Assembly (NCBI RefSeq): GCF_014650755.1
Contig: NZ_BMVO01000005.1
Coordinates: 1-64,000, forward strand
DNA from: Streptomyces chryseus
GTDB taxonomy: Bacteria; Actinomycetota; Actinomycetes; Streptomycetales; Streptomycetaceae
Direction: 5' to 3'
Length of the DNA stretch: 64,000 bases
Below the pieces are notes generated by a model. It saw only the letters and a list, made by a program, of their open reading frames with translations, was not told the origin of the DNA and searched no databases. The position numbers and the translations under genes were made by a program. This document shows, in pieces, positions 26,597 to 35,377 of the stretch; position 1 is the stretch's first letter; every line of letters starts with the position of its first letter.

Positions 26597-26890
26597 TGAA
26601 CCAGACGGCCTGGCCGCGCTCGGTGCGGCGGTGTCCGCAGGCGGAGCTGAGCGTACGCACGAGCAGCAGCCCGCGGCCGTGCTCCTGCCAGGGGTCGGGC
26701 GGCTCGTGGCCCGCGCCTGGGTCCAGGCCGCCCGGCGCGGCCGGGTCGTGGTCGTGCACCTCGACCTGGCAGCCGGTCGCGGTCAGCTCCACCGCCAGCT
26801 CGACGGGACGCGCGCGACCGGCACCGCGGCGGTGGTGTGCGGCAGTGCGACGCGCCAGGAGGAGCGGTCGGGGTTCTCCGTTTCCTGCAC
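26590..26890 (-). pseudogene. Broken HATPase anti-sigma-type regulator
   Basis: Two reading frames carry the two ends of a Streptomyces ATP-binding (RsbW-like) protein. From GTG 26890, one frame reads QETENPDRSSWRVALPHTTAAVPVAR, the usual N-terminus. The frame is then lost near 26805-26815. The other frame resumes as RPVELAVELTATGCQVEVHDHDPAAPG, then HGRGLLLVRTLSSACGHRRTERGQAVWF, the usual C-terminal half with the glycine-rich lid. About 45-60 residues between these parts are missing, including the ELVTNA segment with the Mg-ATP-binding Asn. I infer an internal deletion with net frameshift. The C-terminal frame has no stop before the argF hairpin. Confidence 0.7.
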
Positions 26891-27111
26891 GGCGTGATGC
26901 CCCTTCCGGGGAGCTGGCGGGCGGTCGTCCTGTCAACCGTACGAACTTCAACGAGATCACGCGAAGTGCCGCCCGGCGGTCCGGTGCGGGACGTACGCCA
27001 CACCGCGCGGTGACCTTCGCCCTTTATCGCGCCATCCTGACGACAGTCACACAAGGGTGATACCTTCGAGAGGCAGACGACAGCCGCACGGCTGAAGGAG
27101 GCCCCGCCCCG

Positions 27112-27939
27112 ATGAGCCCCTTTCCCAGCTCCGCATCGCGCACCCCGCAGTGGCACCACCTGCGGGTGACCGTAGAGGACGGCGTCGCGACCGTCACCCT
27201 CGCCCGGCCCGAGAAACTCAACGCGCTCACCTTCGGGGCGTACGCCGACCTGCGCGACCTCCTCGCCGAGCTGGCCCGCGAGCGCTCCGTGCGCGCCCTG
27301 GTCCTCGGCGGCGAGGGGCGCGGCTTCTGCTCCGGCGGCGATGTCGACGAGATCATCGGCGCCACGCTCGCCATGGACACCGCACAGCTCCTCGACTTCA
27401 ACCGGATGACCGGGCAGGTCGTGCGGGCGCTGCGGGAATGCCCCTTCCCGGTGATCGCGGCCGTGCACGGGGTGGCGGCGGGCGCCGGCGCCGTGCTCGC
27501 CCTGGCCGCCGACTTCCGGGTCGCTGACCCCTCCGCCCGCTTCGCGTTCCTCTTCACCAAGGTCGGCCTCTCGGGCGGCGACATGGGCGCGGCGTACCTG
27601 CTGCCGCGCGTGGTCGGGCTCGGGCACGCGACGCGCCTGCTGATGCTGGGGGAGCCGGTGCGCGCCCCCGAGGCGGAGCGGATCGGTCTGATCAGCGAGA
27701 TGACGGACGAGGGGCAGGCCGACGCCCGCGCCGCCGAGCTGGCCCGCCGCCTCGCCGACGGCCCGGCCCTGGCGTACGCGCAGACGAAAGCACTGCTCAC
27801 CGCCGAGCTGGACATGCCGCTCGCCGCCGCCGTCGAGATGGACGCGGCGACCCAGGCGCTGCTGATGAACGGCGACGACTACGCCGAGTTCCACGCGGCC
27901 TTCACCGAGAAGCGCCCCCCGAAGTGGCGGGGGCGCTGA
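27112..27939 (+). CDS. Enoyl-CoA hydratase/isomerase (crotonase) family
   Basis: 275 aa. Crotonase core with oxyanion-hole segments GGEGRGFCSGGDVDEI and HGVAAGAGAVLALAADFRVADPSARFAFLFTKVGLSGGDMGAAYLLPR. An Asp (GGDMG) stands near the position of the second catalytic Glu, as in PaaG-type isomerases or hydrolases. An RBS (GAAGGAGG) precedes the ATG at 27112. The next gene starts 3 nt after its stop. In this cluster it probably acts on the dearomatised ring-CoA produced by the flavoprotein. Confidence 0.88.
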   Translation: MSPFPSSASRTPQWHHLRVTVEDGVATVTLARPEKLNALTFGAYADLRDLLAELARERSVRALVLGGEGRGFCSGGDVDEIIGATLAMDTAQLLDFNRMTGQVVRALRECPFPVIAAVHGVAAGAGAVLALAADFRVADPSARFAFLFTKVGLSGGDMGAAYLLPRVVGLGHATRLLMLGEPVRAPEAERIGLISEMTDEGQADARAAELARRLADGPALAYAQTKALLTAELDMPLAAAVEMDAATQALLMNGDDYAEFHAAFTEKRPPKWRGR

Positions 27940-27941
27940 CG

Positions 27942-30221
27942 ATGCGCCGCGCGTTGCGGGTGGCCGTCGTGGGCGGGGGGCCCGGAGGGCTGTACGCGGC
28001 GGCCCTGCTCAAGCGGCTCGACCCCGCGCGGGACGTCACCGTCTGGGAGCGCGGCGCCCCCGACGACACCTTCGGGTTCGGGGTCGTCCTCTCCGACGAG
28101 ACCCTCGGCGGCATCCAGCACGCCGACCCCGTCGTCCACCGCGCGCTCCAGGACGAGTTCGTACGGTGGGACGACATCGACATCGTCCACCGCGGCCGCA
28201 CCCTGACCTCCGGCGGCCACGGGTTCGCCGCCCTCGGCCGCCGCCGGCTCCTGGAGATCCTGCACGCGCGCTGCCGCTCCCTCGGCGTCCGCCTGCGCGT
28301 CCGCGAGGAGGCGCCGCCGGCCGCCGAGCTCTCCGCGGCGTACGACCTGGTCGTCGCGGCGGACGGCGTGCACAGCCTCACCCGGGCGGCGTACGCCGAT
28401 GTCTTCGCCCCTCGCGTCACCACTCACCGCTGCCGCTACATCTGGCTCGCCGCCGACTTCGCGTTCGACGCGTTCCGCTTCGAGATCGCCGAGACGGAAC
28501 ACGGCGTCATGCAGCTGCACGGCTACCCCTACGCCAAGGACGCGTCGACCGTCATCGTCGAGATGCGCGAGGAGGTCTGGCGGGCCGCCGGCCTCGACCG
28601 CTGCGACGCGGCGCAGTCCACCGAGCGCTGCGCCAAGTACTTCGCCGACGCGCTCGGCGGCAGGGCGCTGCGCGGCAACAACTCGTCGTGGACCGCCTTT
28701 CGCACCGTCGTCAACGACCGCTGGAGCCACGGCAACACGGTCCTGCTCGGCGACGCCGCCCACACCGCCCACTTCTCCATCGGATCGGGCACCAAGCTCG
28801 CCGTCGAGGACGCGCTGGCGCTGGCCGCGTGCGTCGAGGAGCAGCCCGATCTGCCGGCCGCGTTGGCCGCGTACGAGGCCGAGCGGCGTCCGGTCGTCGC
28901 GTCCACGCAGCGCGCGGCCGCCGCCAGCCTGCGCTGGTTCGAGGACCTCGCGACGTACCTCGACCAGCCGCCACGGCAGTTCGCCTTCAACCTGCTCACC
29001 CGCAGCCGCCGCGTCACGCACGACAACCTGCGGCTGCGCGACCCCGGCTTCACCGGCGCCGTGGAAGAGGACTTCGGCTGCCCTTCCGGTACGCCGCCGA
29101 TGTTCACGCCCTTCAGGCTGCGCGGCCTGACCCTGCGCAACCGGGTCGTCGTGTCCCCCATGGACATGTACTCGGCGGTCGACGGCGTCCCCGGCGACTT
29201 CCACCTCGTCCATCTGGGCGCGCGGGCGCTCGGGGGCGCGGGGCTGGTGATGACCGAGATGGTGTGCGTCAGCCCGGAAGGCCGCATCACGCCGGGCTGC
29301 GCCGGTCTCTACACGGCCGAACAGGCCGCCGCCTGGCGCCGGATCACCGATTTCGTCCACGCGCAGTCGCCCGGTACGGCGGTCGGTGTCCAGCTCGGCC
29401 ACTCCGGGCGCAAGGGCTCGACCCGGCTGATGTGGGAGGGCATCGACCAGCCGCTGGACGACGGCAACTGGCCGGTCGCGGCGGCGTCCGCGCTGCCGTA
29501 CCGGGCGGGAGTCAACCAGGTCCCGCGCGCGCTCGACGCGGACGGGCTCGCGCGCGTCCGCGAGCAGTTCGTGTCGGCGGCGCGGCGGGCGGCCGACTGC
29601 GGCTTCGACCTCCTCGAACTGCACTGCGCGCACGGCTACCTGCTGTCCGGCTTCCTTTCCCCTCTCACCAACCGACGGACCGACGCCTACGGCGGTTCCC
29701 TCGCCGGACGCCTGCGGTTCCCGCTGGAGGTCTTCGACGCGGTGCGCGAGGCGTGGCCGCGGTCCCGGCCGATGACGGTCCGCATCTCCGCCACGGACTG
29801 GGTGGAGGGCGGTACGACGATGGAGGACGCCGTGGAGATCGCGCGGGCATTCGCCGCGCGCGGGGCCGACGCGATCGATGTGTCGACCGGGCAGGTCGTG
29901 GCGGACGAGGCGCCCGAGTACGGGCGTTCCTACCAGGCGCCGTACGCGGACCGCATCCGCAACGCGCTGGGGGTGCCGGTCGTCGCCGTCGGGGCGATCT
30001 CCTCCTGGGACGACGTGAACTCACTGCTGCTCGCGGGGCGCGCGGACCTGTGTGCGCTGGCGCGGCCGCACCTCTACGACCCGCAGTGGACGCTGCACGC
30101 GGCGGCGGAGCAGGGGTACGCGGGACCGGGCGCGCCCTGGCCCCTGCCGTACCGGGCGGGCAGCCGCGCCCCTGCGACGGGCCGGACCGACGCGCCGAAG
30201 CCCCGGCTGAGCCTGGGCTGA
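27942..30221 (+). CDS. Bifunctional aryl-CoA 5-hydroxylase/OYE-type reductase
   Basis: 759 aa fusion. Residues 1-380 are an FAD aromatic monooxygenase (GGGPGGLYAAALLKRLDP; later GDAAHTAHFSIGSGTKLAVEDA). Residues about 390-745 are an old-yellow-enzyme FMN reductase (TPFRLRGLTLRNRVVVSPMDMYSAVDG, GVQLGHSGRKGSTRL, LELHCAHGYLLSGFLSPLTNRRTD). This architecture is that of 2-aminobenzoyl-CoA monooxygenase/reductase and salicylyl-CoA 5-hydroxylase/oxidoreductase, which hydroxylate and then reduce the CoA-bound ring. The start at 27942 gives the dinucleotide fold at residue 10. CoA ligase, crotonase, acyl-CoA dehydrogenase and RidA around it support an anthranilate- or salicylate-type pathway. Confidence 0.9.
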   Translation: MRRALRVAVVGGGPGGLYAAALLKRLDPARDVTVWERGAPDDTFGFGVVLSDETLGGIQHADPVVHRALQDEFVRWDDIDIVHRGRTLTSGGHGFAALGRRRLLEILHARCRSLGVRLRVREEAPPAAELSAAYDLVVAADGVHSLTRAAYADVFAPRVTTHRCRYIWLAADFAFDAFRFEIAETEHGVMQLHGYPYAKDASTVIVEMREEVWRAAGLDRCDAAQSTERCAKYFADALGGRALRGNNSSWTAFRTVVNDRWSHGNTVLLGDAAHTAHFSIGSGTKLAVEDALALAACVEEQPDLPAALAAYEAERRPVVASTQRAAAASLRWFEDLATYLDQPPRQFAFNLLTRSRRVTHDNLRLRDPGFTGAVEEDFGCPSGTPPMFTPFRLRGLTLRNRVVVSPMDMYSAVDGVPGDFHLVHLGARALGGAGLVMTEMVCVSPEGRITPGCAGLYTAEQAAAWRRITDFVHAQSPGTAVGVQLGHSGRKGSTRLMWEGIDQPLDDGNWPVAAASALPYRAGVNQVPRALDADGLARVREQFVSAARRAADCGFDLLELHCAHGYLLSGFLSPLTNRRTDAYGGSLAGRLRFPLEVFDAVREAWPRSRPMTVRISATDWVEGGTTMEDAVEIARAFAARGADAIDVSTGQVVADEAPEYGRSYQAPYADRIRNALGVPVVAVGAISSWDDVNSLLLAGRADLCALARPHLYDPQWTLHAAAEQGYAGPGAPWPLPYRAGSRAPATGRTDAPKPRLSLG

Positions 30222-30276
30222 GCCGGGGCCGCGGCGGGCGACCGGCCCAGCGCGGCGGGGCGCGCCCCGCGGGCGG

Positions 30277-31116
30277 TCAGGCCGTCGGAGCGATCTCCAC
30301 CCGGTCCGCCACCGCGCGGTAGCCGACGCGCTGGTACACCTTGTTGCTCGTCGGGTTCGCGAGGTCGGTGAACAGCAGGACCTCGCCCGCCCCGGCCGCC
30401 CGCGCCGCCCCGCTCACCGACGCCGTGACCGCTGCCGCGTACCCCCGTCCCCGCCGCCGCGGCGGCGTGTAGACCGGCGCCACTCGCACCGTGCCCGCCG
30501 CCGGGCGGGTGACGCCCGCAATCGACACCGGCACGCCGTCGTGCTCCCACACGGTCAGGCCGCCGTACGCGATCCGGTCGTCCACGGCCCGCCCCGCCCC
30601 GGCCACCGGGTGACCGACCTCCCGGCGGAAGGCGTTCACCCACGCGACCAGCAGCGCCCGGTCGGCCGCCGTCGCCACCCGGGCCCGGCCCGGCGGCGCC
30701 GGGTCCGGCGGGGTCAACTCACCCAGTCGGTAGAGGCGTTGCTCCTGTACGGTCGCGACTCCCGCGCCGGTACGCCGCCACCGCGCCGCCAGCGCCTCGG
30801 CCGTGCCCCGCTCCGCGTTGACCGCGGGGCCGCCGAGCTCCGCGCACGCCTCGGCCAGCGGCGCCACCGCCTCCGGCGGCACGGTCCCCACCAGCACCGC
30901 GTGCGGTGGCGTCCACAGCAGCGCCCCGGCCACGCGGCTGTCCGCGCCGCGCCACCAGCCGAAGCGCGGGGTGCCTTCGCCGTACGCGTCGCTCCCGCGC
31001 CGCCGCAGTGCGTCGGCCACGGTCAGCAGCAGGGTGTTCCGCACGGGCCGCGCGGCGACGACGGAGCCCGCGGTGGCCAGGTAGGTGTCGAGGTCGTCCG
31101 TGAAGGTCCAGGGCAT
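30277..31116 (-). CDS. GNAT-family N-acetyltransferase
   Basis: 279 aa. The N-terminal half is a degenerate GNAT-like domain; the C-terminal half has the acetyl-CoA loop in YTPPRRRGRGYAAAVTASVS followed by LFTDLANPTSNKVYQRVGYR. The substrate is unknown. It converges on the hydroxylase gene; GC-rich inverted repeats in the 55-bp gap (16-bp palindrome at 30255-30270) may terminate both. Confidence 0.85.
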   Translation of the reverse strand: MPWTFTDDLDTYLATAGSVVAARPVRNTLLLTVADALRRRGSDAYGEGTPRFGWWRGADSRVAGALLWTPPHAVLVGTVPPEAVAPLAEACAELGGPAVNAERGTAEALAARWRRTGAGVATVQEQRLYRLGELTPPDPAPPGRARVATAADRALLVAWVNAFRREVGHPVAGAGRAVDDRIAYGGLTVWEHDGVPVSIAGVTRPAAGTVRVAPVYTPPRRRGRGYAAAVTASVSGAARAAGAGEVLLFTDLANPTSNKVYQRVGYRAVADRVEIAPTA

Positions 31117-31173
31117 GCCCCATCGTGCCCGGCCGCGCGGACCACCGTCACGCGCTTTTCGGCGGCCGCGCTC

Positions 31174-32070
31174 TCACCCTCCGCCGTCGCCGTCCGGGTC
31201 CCCGCCCCCGCGCACGAACTCCGCCCCCGCGTCCCGCAACCGCGCGTGCAGCTGCGCGAAGACCGCCGCCGAGCGCGCCCCCGGCCAGTTGGCCGGCAGC
31301 AGCTCGGCCGGCAGGCCCGGGTCGGCGTACGGCAGGCGGCGCCAGGAGTCGAGCGCCAGGAGGTAGTCCCGGTAGGCGTGCTCCGGGTCGGCGGACAGCG
31401 AGCCGCCGGCGGTGCCGCCTCCTGCCTCCGGATCCGCCTGCCGCCTGTCCCGCGCCACCCAGGCCCGCAGCACCGGCTCGTGCAGGTCCAGGAACTGTTC
31501 GTGCTGCTTGGCGATCGCCGCCAGGTCCCACCAGCGCGCCACCGCCTCCTCCGTCGCCGCGAAGCCGAGGTGCTCGCCGCGGAACAGGTCTACGTACGGG
31601 GACAGCTGGAGGCGCTCCATCGTGTGCCGGGTCTCCTCGTACAGCCGCGCCGGGGCGATCCAGACCCCCGGCGCCGCCGAACCGAAGCCGAGACGGGCGA
31701 GGCGGGAGCGCAGGACGTGGCGTTTGGCCCGCTCCGACTCCGGCACCGAGAAGACCGCCAGCACCCAGCCCTCGGCGAGCTTCGGCGCGGGGCGGTCGTA
31801 GATGCGCCGGTCGCCGTCGTCCAGGAGCTGGTGGGCGTCCTCGGACAGCGCGTACCCGGCCGCGCCCCGCGGCGTACGGGCGGCCACGAGCAGCCCGCGG
31901 CGCTTGAGCCGGGAGACCGACGAGCGCACCGACGGCGCGTCGACCCCGACCGCCGCCAGCAGGCGGATCAGCTCGGCGACCGGCATGGGCGCCCCGCCTC
32001 CGCCGGGAGTGCGTCCGTACGCGCCGTAGAGGGAGACGATCAGGGAACGAGGGGTGTGCTGCTCGGCCAC
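31174..32070 (-). CDS. PaaX-family transcriptional repressor
   Basis: 298 aa, GTG start. Winged-helix N-terminus (PRSLIVSLYGAYG, then VGVDAPSVRSSVSRLKRRGLLVA), PaaX core (WVLAVFSVPESERAKRHVLRSRLARLGFGSAAPGVWIAP) and PaaX C-terminal domain (YRDYLLALDSWRRLPYADPGLPAELLPANWPG). PaaX proteins repress aromatic-CoA pathways and are released by an aryl-CoA. The gene follows the CoA ligase with 4 nt between them, an autoregulated operon whose ligase makes the probable inducer. Its target is probably the inverted repeats at 33724-33759. Confidence 0.92.
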   Translation of the reverse strand: MAEQHTPRSLIVSLYGAYGRTPGGGGAPMPVAELIRLLAAVGVDAPSVRSSVSRLKRRGLLVAARTPRGAAGYALSEDAHQLLDDGDRRIYDRPAPKLAEGWVLAVFSVPESERAKRHVLRSRLARLGFGSAAPGVWIAPARLYEETRHTMERLQLSPYVDLFRGEHLGFAATEEAVARWWDLAAIAKQHEQFLDLHEPVLRAWVARDRRQADPEAGGGTAGGSLSADPEHAYRDYLLALDSWRRLPYADPGLPAELLPANWPGARSAAVFAQLHARLRDAGAEFVRGGGDPDGDGGG

Positions 32071-32074
32071 GTGA

Positions 32075-33691
32075 TCACTCTACGGCCGCCCGCAGCCGGA
32101 AGCGCTGGAGCTTGCCGGTCGGCGTACGGGGAAGGGCGTCCAGGAAGACGATGCCGCGCGGGCACTTGTACGGCGCCAGCTCGGCCTTCACGAAGTCGCG
32201 CAGCCGCGCCACGGTCGCCCCGTCGCGCGCCACCCCGTCGCGCAGCACGGCGTACGCCACCACCACCTGGCCGCGCCGCTCGTCGCCGCGGCCCACCACG
32301 GCCGCCTCGACCACGTCCGGATGGCGCAGCAGCGCGTCCTCGACCTCGGGGCCCGCGATGTTGTACCCGGCGGAGATGATCATGTCGTCGGCCCGGGCGA
32401 CGTACCGGAAGTAGCCGTCGGGCTCGCGCACGTACGTGTCGCCGGTGACGTTCCAGCCGTTCCTCGCGTACTCCGTCTGGCGGTCGTCCCCCAGGTAGCG
32501 GCAGCCCACCGGCCCGCGCACCGCCAGCAGGCCGGGCTCGCCGTCGGGCACCGGCGTGCCCGTCGCGTCGACCACCCGCGCCTCCCAGCCCGGCACGGGC
32601 ACGCCCGTGGTCCCCGGCCGGGCCGCCTCGTCCGCCGCCGAGATGAAGATGTGCAGCAGCTCGGTCGCGCCGATGCCGTTGATGATGCGCACCCCGGTGC
32701 GCTCGTGCCAGGCCCGCCAGGTCGCGGCGGGCAGGTTCTCGCCGGCCGACACACAGCGGCGCAGGGCGCTCAGGTCGTGCCCGTCGAGACCCTCCAGCAT
32801 CGAGCGGTACGCCGTCGGGGCGGTGAACAGCACCGACACCCGGTGCTCGGCCAGGGCGGGCAGCAACTGCTTCGGCCCCGCCTGTTCCAGCAGCAGCGCC
32901 GACGCGCCCGCCCGCATCGGGAAGATCACCAGACCACCGAGTCCGAAGGTGAAACCGAGCGGCGGACTGCCCGCGAAGACGTCGTCGGGCCGGGGCCGCA
33001 GGACATGGCGCGAGAAGGCGTCGGCGACGGCCAGCACGTCCCGGTGGAAGTGCATGCAGCCCTTCGGCCGCCCCGTCGTACCCGAGGTGAAGGCGATCAG
33101 CGCCACGTCGTCGGCGGACGTCTCCACGGCGGCGTACCGCGACGGCTTGCCGGCCGCCGCCCGCAGCAGGTCGTCGGGCGCGTCACCGCCGTACGCCGTG
33201 ACGCGCAGGCCCGGCACCTCGGCCTTCACCAGGTCGTCGACGGCCCGTACGTCGCACAGGGTGTGGCCGACGCGCGCGATCTCGCACATGATCGCCAGCT
33301 CGGACGCCCGCTGCTGCGCCAGCACCGTCACCGCCACCGCGCCCGCCTTCATCACCGCGAGCCAGCAGGCCGCCAGCCACGGTGTGGTGGGGCCGCGCAG
33401 CAGCACGCGGTTGCCGGGCACGACGCCCAGGTCGGTGGTGAGGACGTGCGCGATCCGGTCGACGCGGCCGAGCAGTTCACCGTACGTCCAGACCTCGCCC
33501 GCGGCGGTGCGGAAGACCGGCCGGTCCGGGCCGAAGCGCTCGACCGTACGGTCCAGGAGCTCCGCCCCGCAGTTGAGCCGGTCGGGATAGAGCAGCTCCG
33601 GACGGTCGAAGAGCAGCTGCGGCCACTGATGCGCGGGCGGAAGCTGGTCGCGGGGAAAGGTATCGATGTGCGCTGAGGTCTTCAGCTCCAT
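32075..33691 (-). CDS. Aryl-CoA ligase (benzoate/2-aminobenzoate-CoA ligase family)
   Basis: 538 aa ANL-superfamily enzyme. AMP-binding motif FTSGTTGRPKGCMHFH, GIGATELLHIF, and GYNIAGPEVEDAL/PRTPTGKLQRFRL with the catalytic Lys near the end. The N-terminus DTFPRDQLPPAHQWPQLLFDRPELLYPDRLN is typical of the benzoate/2-aminobenzoate branch. AAGGGGG precedes the ATG at 33691; the frame is open beyond it only as a shadow of the acyl-CoA dehydrogenase gene. It activates an aromatic acid to the CoA ester used by the hydroxylase at 27942. Confidence 0.9.
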   Translation of the reverse strand: MELKTSAHIDTFPRDQLPPAHQWPQLLFDRPELLYPDRLNCGAELLDRTVERFGPDRPVFRTAAGEVWTYGELLGRVDRIAHVLTTDLGVVPGNRVLLRGPTTPWLAACWLAVMKAGAVAVTVLAQQRASELAIMCEIARVGHTLCDVRAVDDLVKAEVPGLRVTAYGGDAPDDLLRAAAGKPSRYAAVETSADDVALIAFTSGTTGRPKGCMHFHRDVLAVADAFSRHVLRPRPDDVFAGSPPLGFTFGLGGLVIFPMRAGASALLLEQAGPKQLLPALAEHRVSVLFTAPTAYRSMLEGLDGHDLSALRRCVSAGENLPAATWRAWHERTGVRIINGIGATELLHIFISAADEAARPGTTGVPVPGWEARVVDATGTPVPDGEPGLLAVRGPVGCRYLGDDRQTEYARNGWNVTGDTYVREPDGYFRYVARADDMIISAGYNIAGPEVEDALLRHPDVVEAAVVGRGDERRGQVVVAYAVLRDGVARDGATVARLRDFVKAELAPYKCPRGIVFLDALPRTPTGKLQRFRLRAAVE

Positions 33692-33723
33692 GACGGGATC
33701 GCCCCCTTGTCGCCTCTTGAGCG

Positions 33724-33759
33724 TATCGTTTGGGTGACGACAGTCAACGGTTCGCGATA
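33724..33759. promoter_or_regulatory. Nested inverted repeat, candidate PaaX operator
   Basis: In the 84-bp gap between the divergent ligase and dehydrogenase genes, TATCG (33724-33728) pairs with CGATA (33755-33759), and TGAC-GACA-GTCA (33735-33746) lies at nearly the same centre. A site here could control both transcripts. Confidence 0.5.
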
Positions 33760-33775
33760 AGAGTGAGGCGAGGAC

Positions 33776-34885
33776 ATGCCGGGATTCGCGCTGGAACCTC
33801 AGCAGCAGGAGTGGTGCGAGCGGCTTCGCGCCCTGGCTGCGAACCATCTGCGCCCTCTCGCCGAGAAGGGGGAACCGGGCCGGGTGAACCGCCCGTTGGT
33901 CGCCGCACTCGGCGAACACGGCCTGCTGGCGCGGCTGTTCGACTCGGGGGCGCTGGACCTGTGCCTGATGCGGGAATCCCTCGCCCGCGCGTGCACCGAG
34001 GCCGAGACCGCCCTCGCCCTCCAGGGGCTCGGCGCCAGTCCCGTGGCCAGGGCGGGCACGGACGCCCAGCGGGCGCGCTGGCTGCCCGAAGTGACCGCGG
34101 GGCGGGCGATCGCCGCCTTCGCGCTCAGCGAGCCGGGCGCGGGATCGGACGCCGCGGCGCTCTCGCTCAAGACCGTACCGGAGGGTGACGGATGGCGCCT
34201 GTTCGGTGAGAAGCTCTGGATCTCCAACGCGCCGGAGGCCGACTTCTACACCGTGTTCGCGCTGACCACCGAGGGCGCGGGGGCCCGCGGCGTCACCGCG
34301 TTCCTGGTCCCCGCCGGCCGCCCCGGCCTGACCGGCACGGCGCTCGACATGCTCTCGCCGCACCCCATCGGCGCGCTGGCCTTCGAGGGCGTGCCCGTCA
34401 CCCGCGCCGATGTGATCGGCGAGGTGGACCGAGGCTTCCGCGTCGCGATGGACACCCTCAACCTCTTCCGCCCCAGCGTCGGCGCCTTCGCCGTCGGCAT
34501 GGCCCAGGCCGCCCTCGACGCGACCCTCGCGCACACCGCGAACCGGACCGCCTTCGGCGGCCTCCTCAAGGACCTCCAGTCGGTGGCCCACCAGGTCGCC
34601 GAGATGGCGACCCGCACGGAGGCCGCGCGGCTGCTCGTGTACGCCGCCGCCGCCGCGTACGACGCGGGCGCCCCCGGCGTCCCCCGGAGCGCCGCGATGG
34701 CCAAGCTCTTCGCCACCGAGACCGCCCAGTACGTCGTCGACGCGGCCGTCCAGTTGCACGGGGCCCGCGCGCTCCAGCGCGGCCACCTGCTCGAACACCT
34801 CTACCGGGAGGTGCGCGCCCCGCGTATCTACGAAGGCGCGACCGAGGTCCAGCGCACGATCATCGCGAAGGAGCTGTACCGATGA
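33776..34885 (+). CDS. Acyl-CoA dehydrogenase
   Basis: 369 aa. FAD contacts in AFALSEPGAGSDAAALSLKTV and WISNAPEADFYTVFA; C-terminal HGARALQRGHLLEHLYREVRAPRIYEGATEVQRTIIAKELYR carries the catalytic Glu in the usual IYEG position. An N-terminal domain slightly shorter than average accounts for the length. It is divergent from the ligase, and its stop overlaps the RidA gene as ATGA. It probably oxidises the ring-CoA or ring-opened acyl-CoA intermediate. Confidence 0.9.
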   Translation: MPGFALEPQQQEWCERLRALAANHLRPLAEKGEPGRVNRPLVAALGEHGLLARLFDSGALDLCLMRESLARACTEAETALALQGLGASPVARAGTDAQRARWLPEVTAGRAIAAFALSEPGAGSDAAALSLKTVPEGDGWRLFGEKLWISNAPEADFYTVFALTTEGAGARGVTAFLVPAGRPGLTGTALDMLSPHPIGALAFEGVPVTRADVIGEVDRGFRVAMDTLNLFRPSVGAFAVGMAQAALDATLAHTANRTAFGGLLKDLQSVAHQVAEMATRTEAARLLVYAAAAAYDAGAPGVPRSAAMAKLFATETAQYVVDAAVQLHGARALQRGHLLEHLYREVRAPRIYEGATEVQRTIIAKELYR

Positions 34886-35316
34886 CCACGCACCACCCTC
34901 ACCACTCGCACCGCCCGCACCAGCTCCAGCGCGTCAACCCGGCCGAGCTCTCGCCGCCCTCCGGCTTCTCGCACGCCGTCACCGCCACCGGGTCCCAACT
35001 GGTCTTCCTGGCGGGGCAGACCGCGCTCGACACGGAGGGCAAGGTCGTCGGGGACACGCTCCCGGCCCAGTTCGAGAAGGCGCTCGGCAACCTCCTCACC
35101 GCGCTGCACGCGGCGGGCGGAGCCCCCGCCGACCTCGCCCGCGTCACCGTCTACGCCACCGACGTCGCCGACTACCGCGCGCACGCCCCCGAACTGGGCC
35201 GCGTCTGGAGCAGGCTGGCGGGCCGCGACTACCCCGCCATGGCGGTGATCGGCGCGGTCCGCCTGTGGGACGAGCGGGCGCTGGTCGAACTCGACGGGGT
35301 GGCCGTACTGCCGTGA
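34882..35316 (+). CDS. RidA-family (YjgF/UK114) imine/enamine deaminase
   Basis: 144 aa. His-rich start (TTHHPHHSHRPHQ), then the RidA trimer fold: FSHAVTATGSQLVFLAGQTALDTEGKVVGDTLPAQFEKALGNLLTALHAAGGAPADLARVTVYATD. The usual active-site Arg segment (IEVEA-type) is replaced by ERALVELDGVAV, as in peripheral RidA subfamilies. It is translationally coupled to the dehydrogenase. If the pathway handles aminobenzoyl-CoA, it could hydrolyse the enamine/imine left after ring reduction and release ammonia. Confidence 0.87.
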   Translation: MTTHHPHHSHRPHQLQRVNPAELSPPSGFSHAVTATGSQLVFLAGQTALDTEGKVVGDTLPAQFEKALGNLLTALHAAGGAPADLARVTVYATDVADYRAHAPELGRVWSRLAGRDYPAMAVIGAVRLWDERALVELDGVAVLP

Positions 35317-35377
35317 CCCGGCGCCGGGGGCGACCGTGTGCCGATAGCCTCCCTCGTGCCGAGAGGGAGGCACGGCC

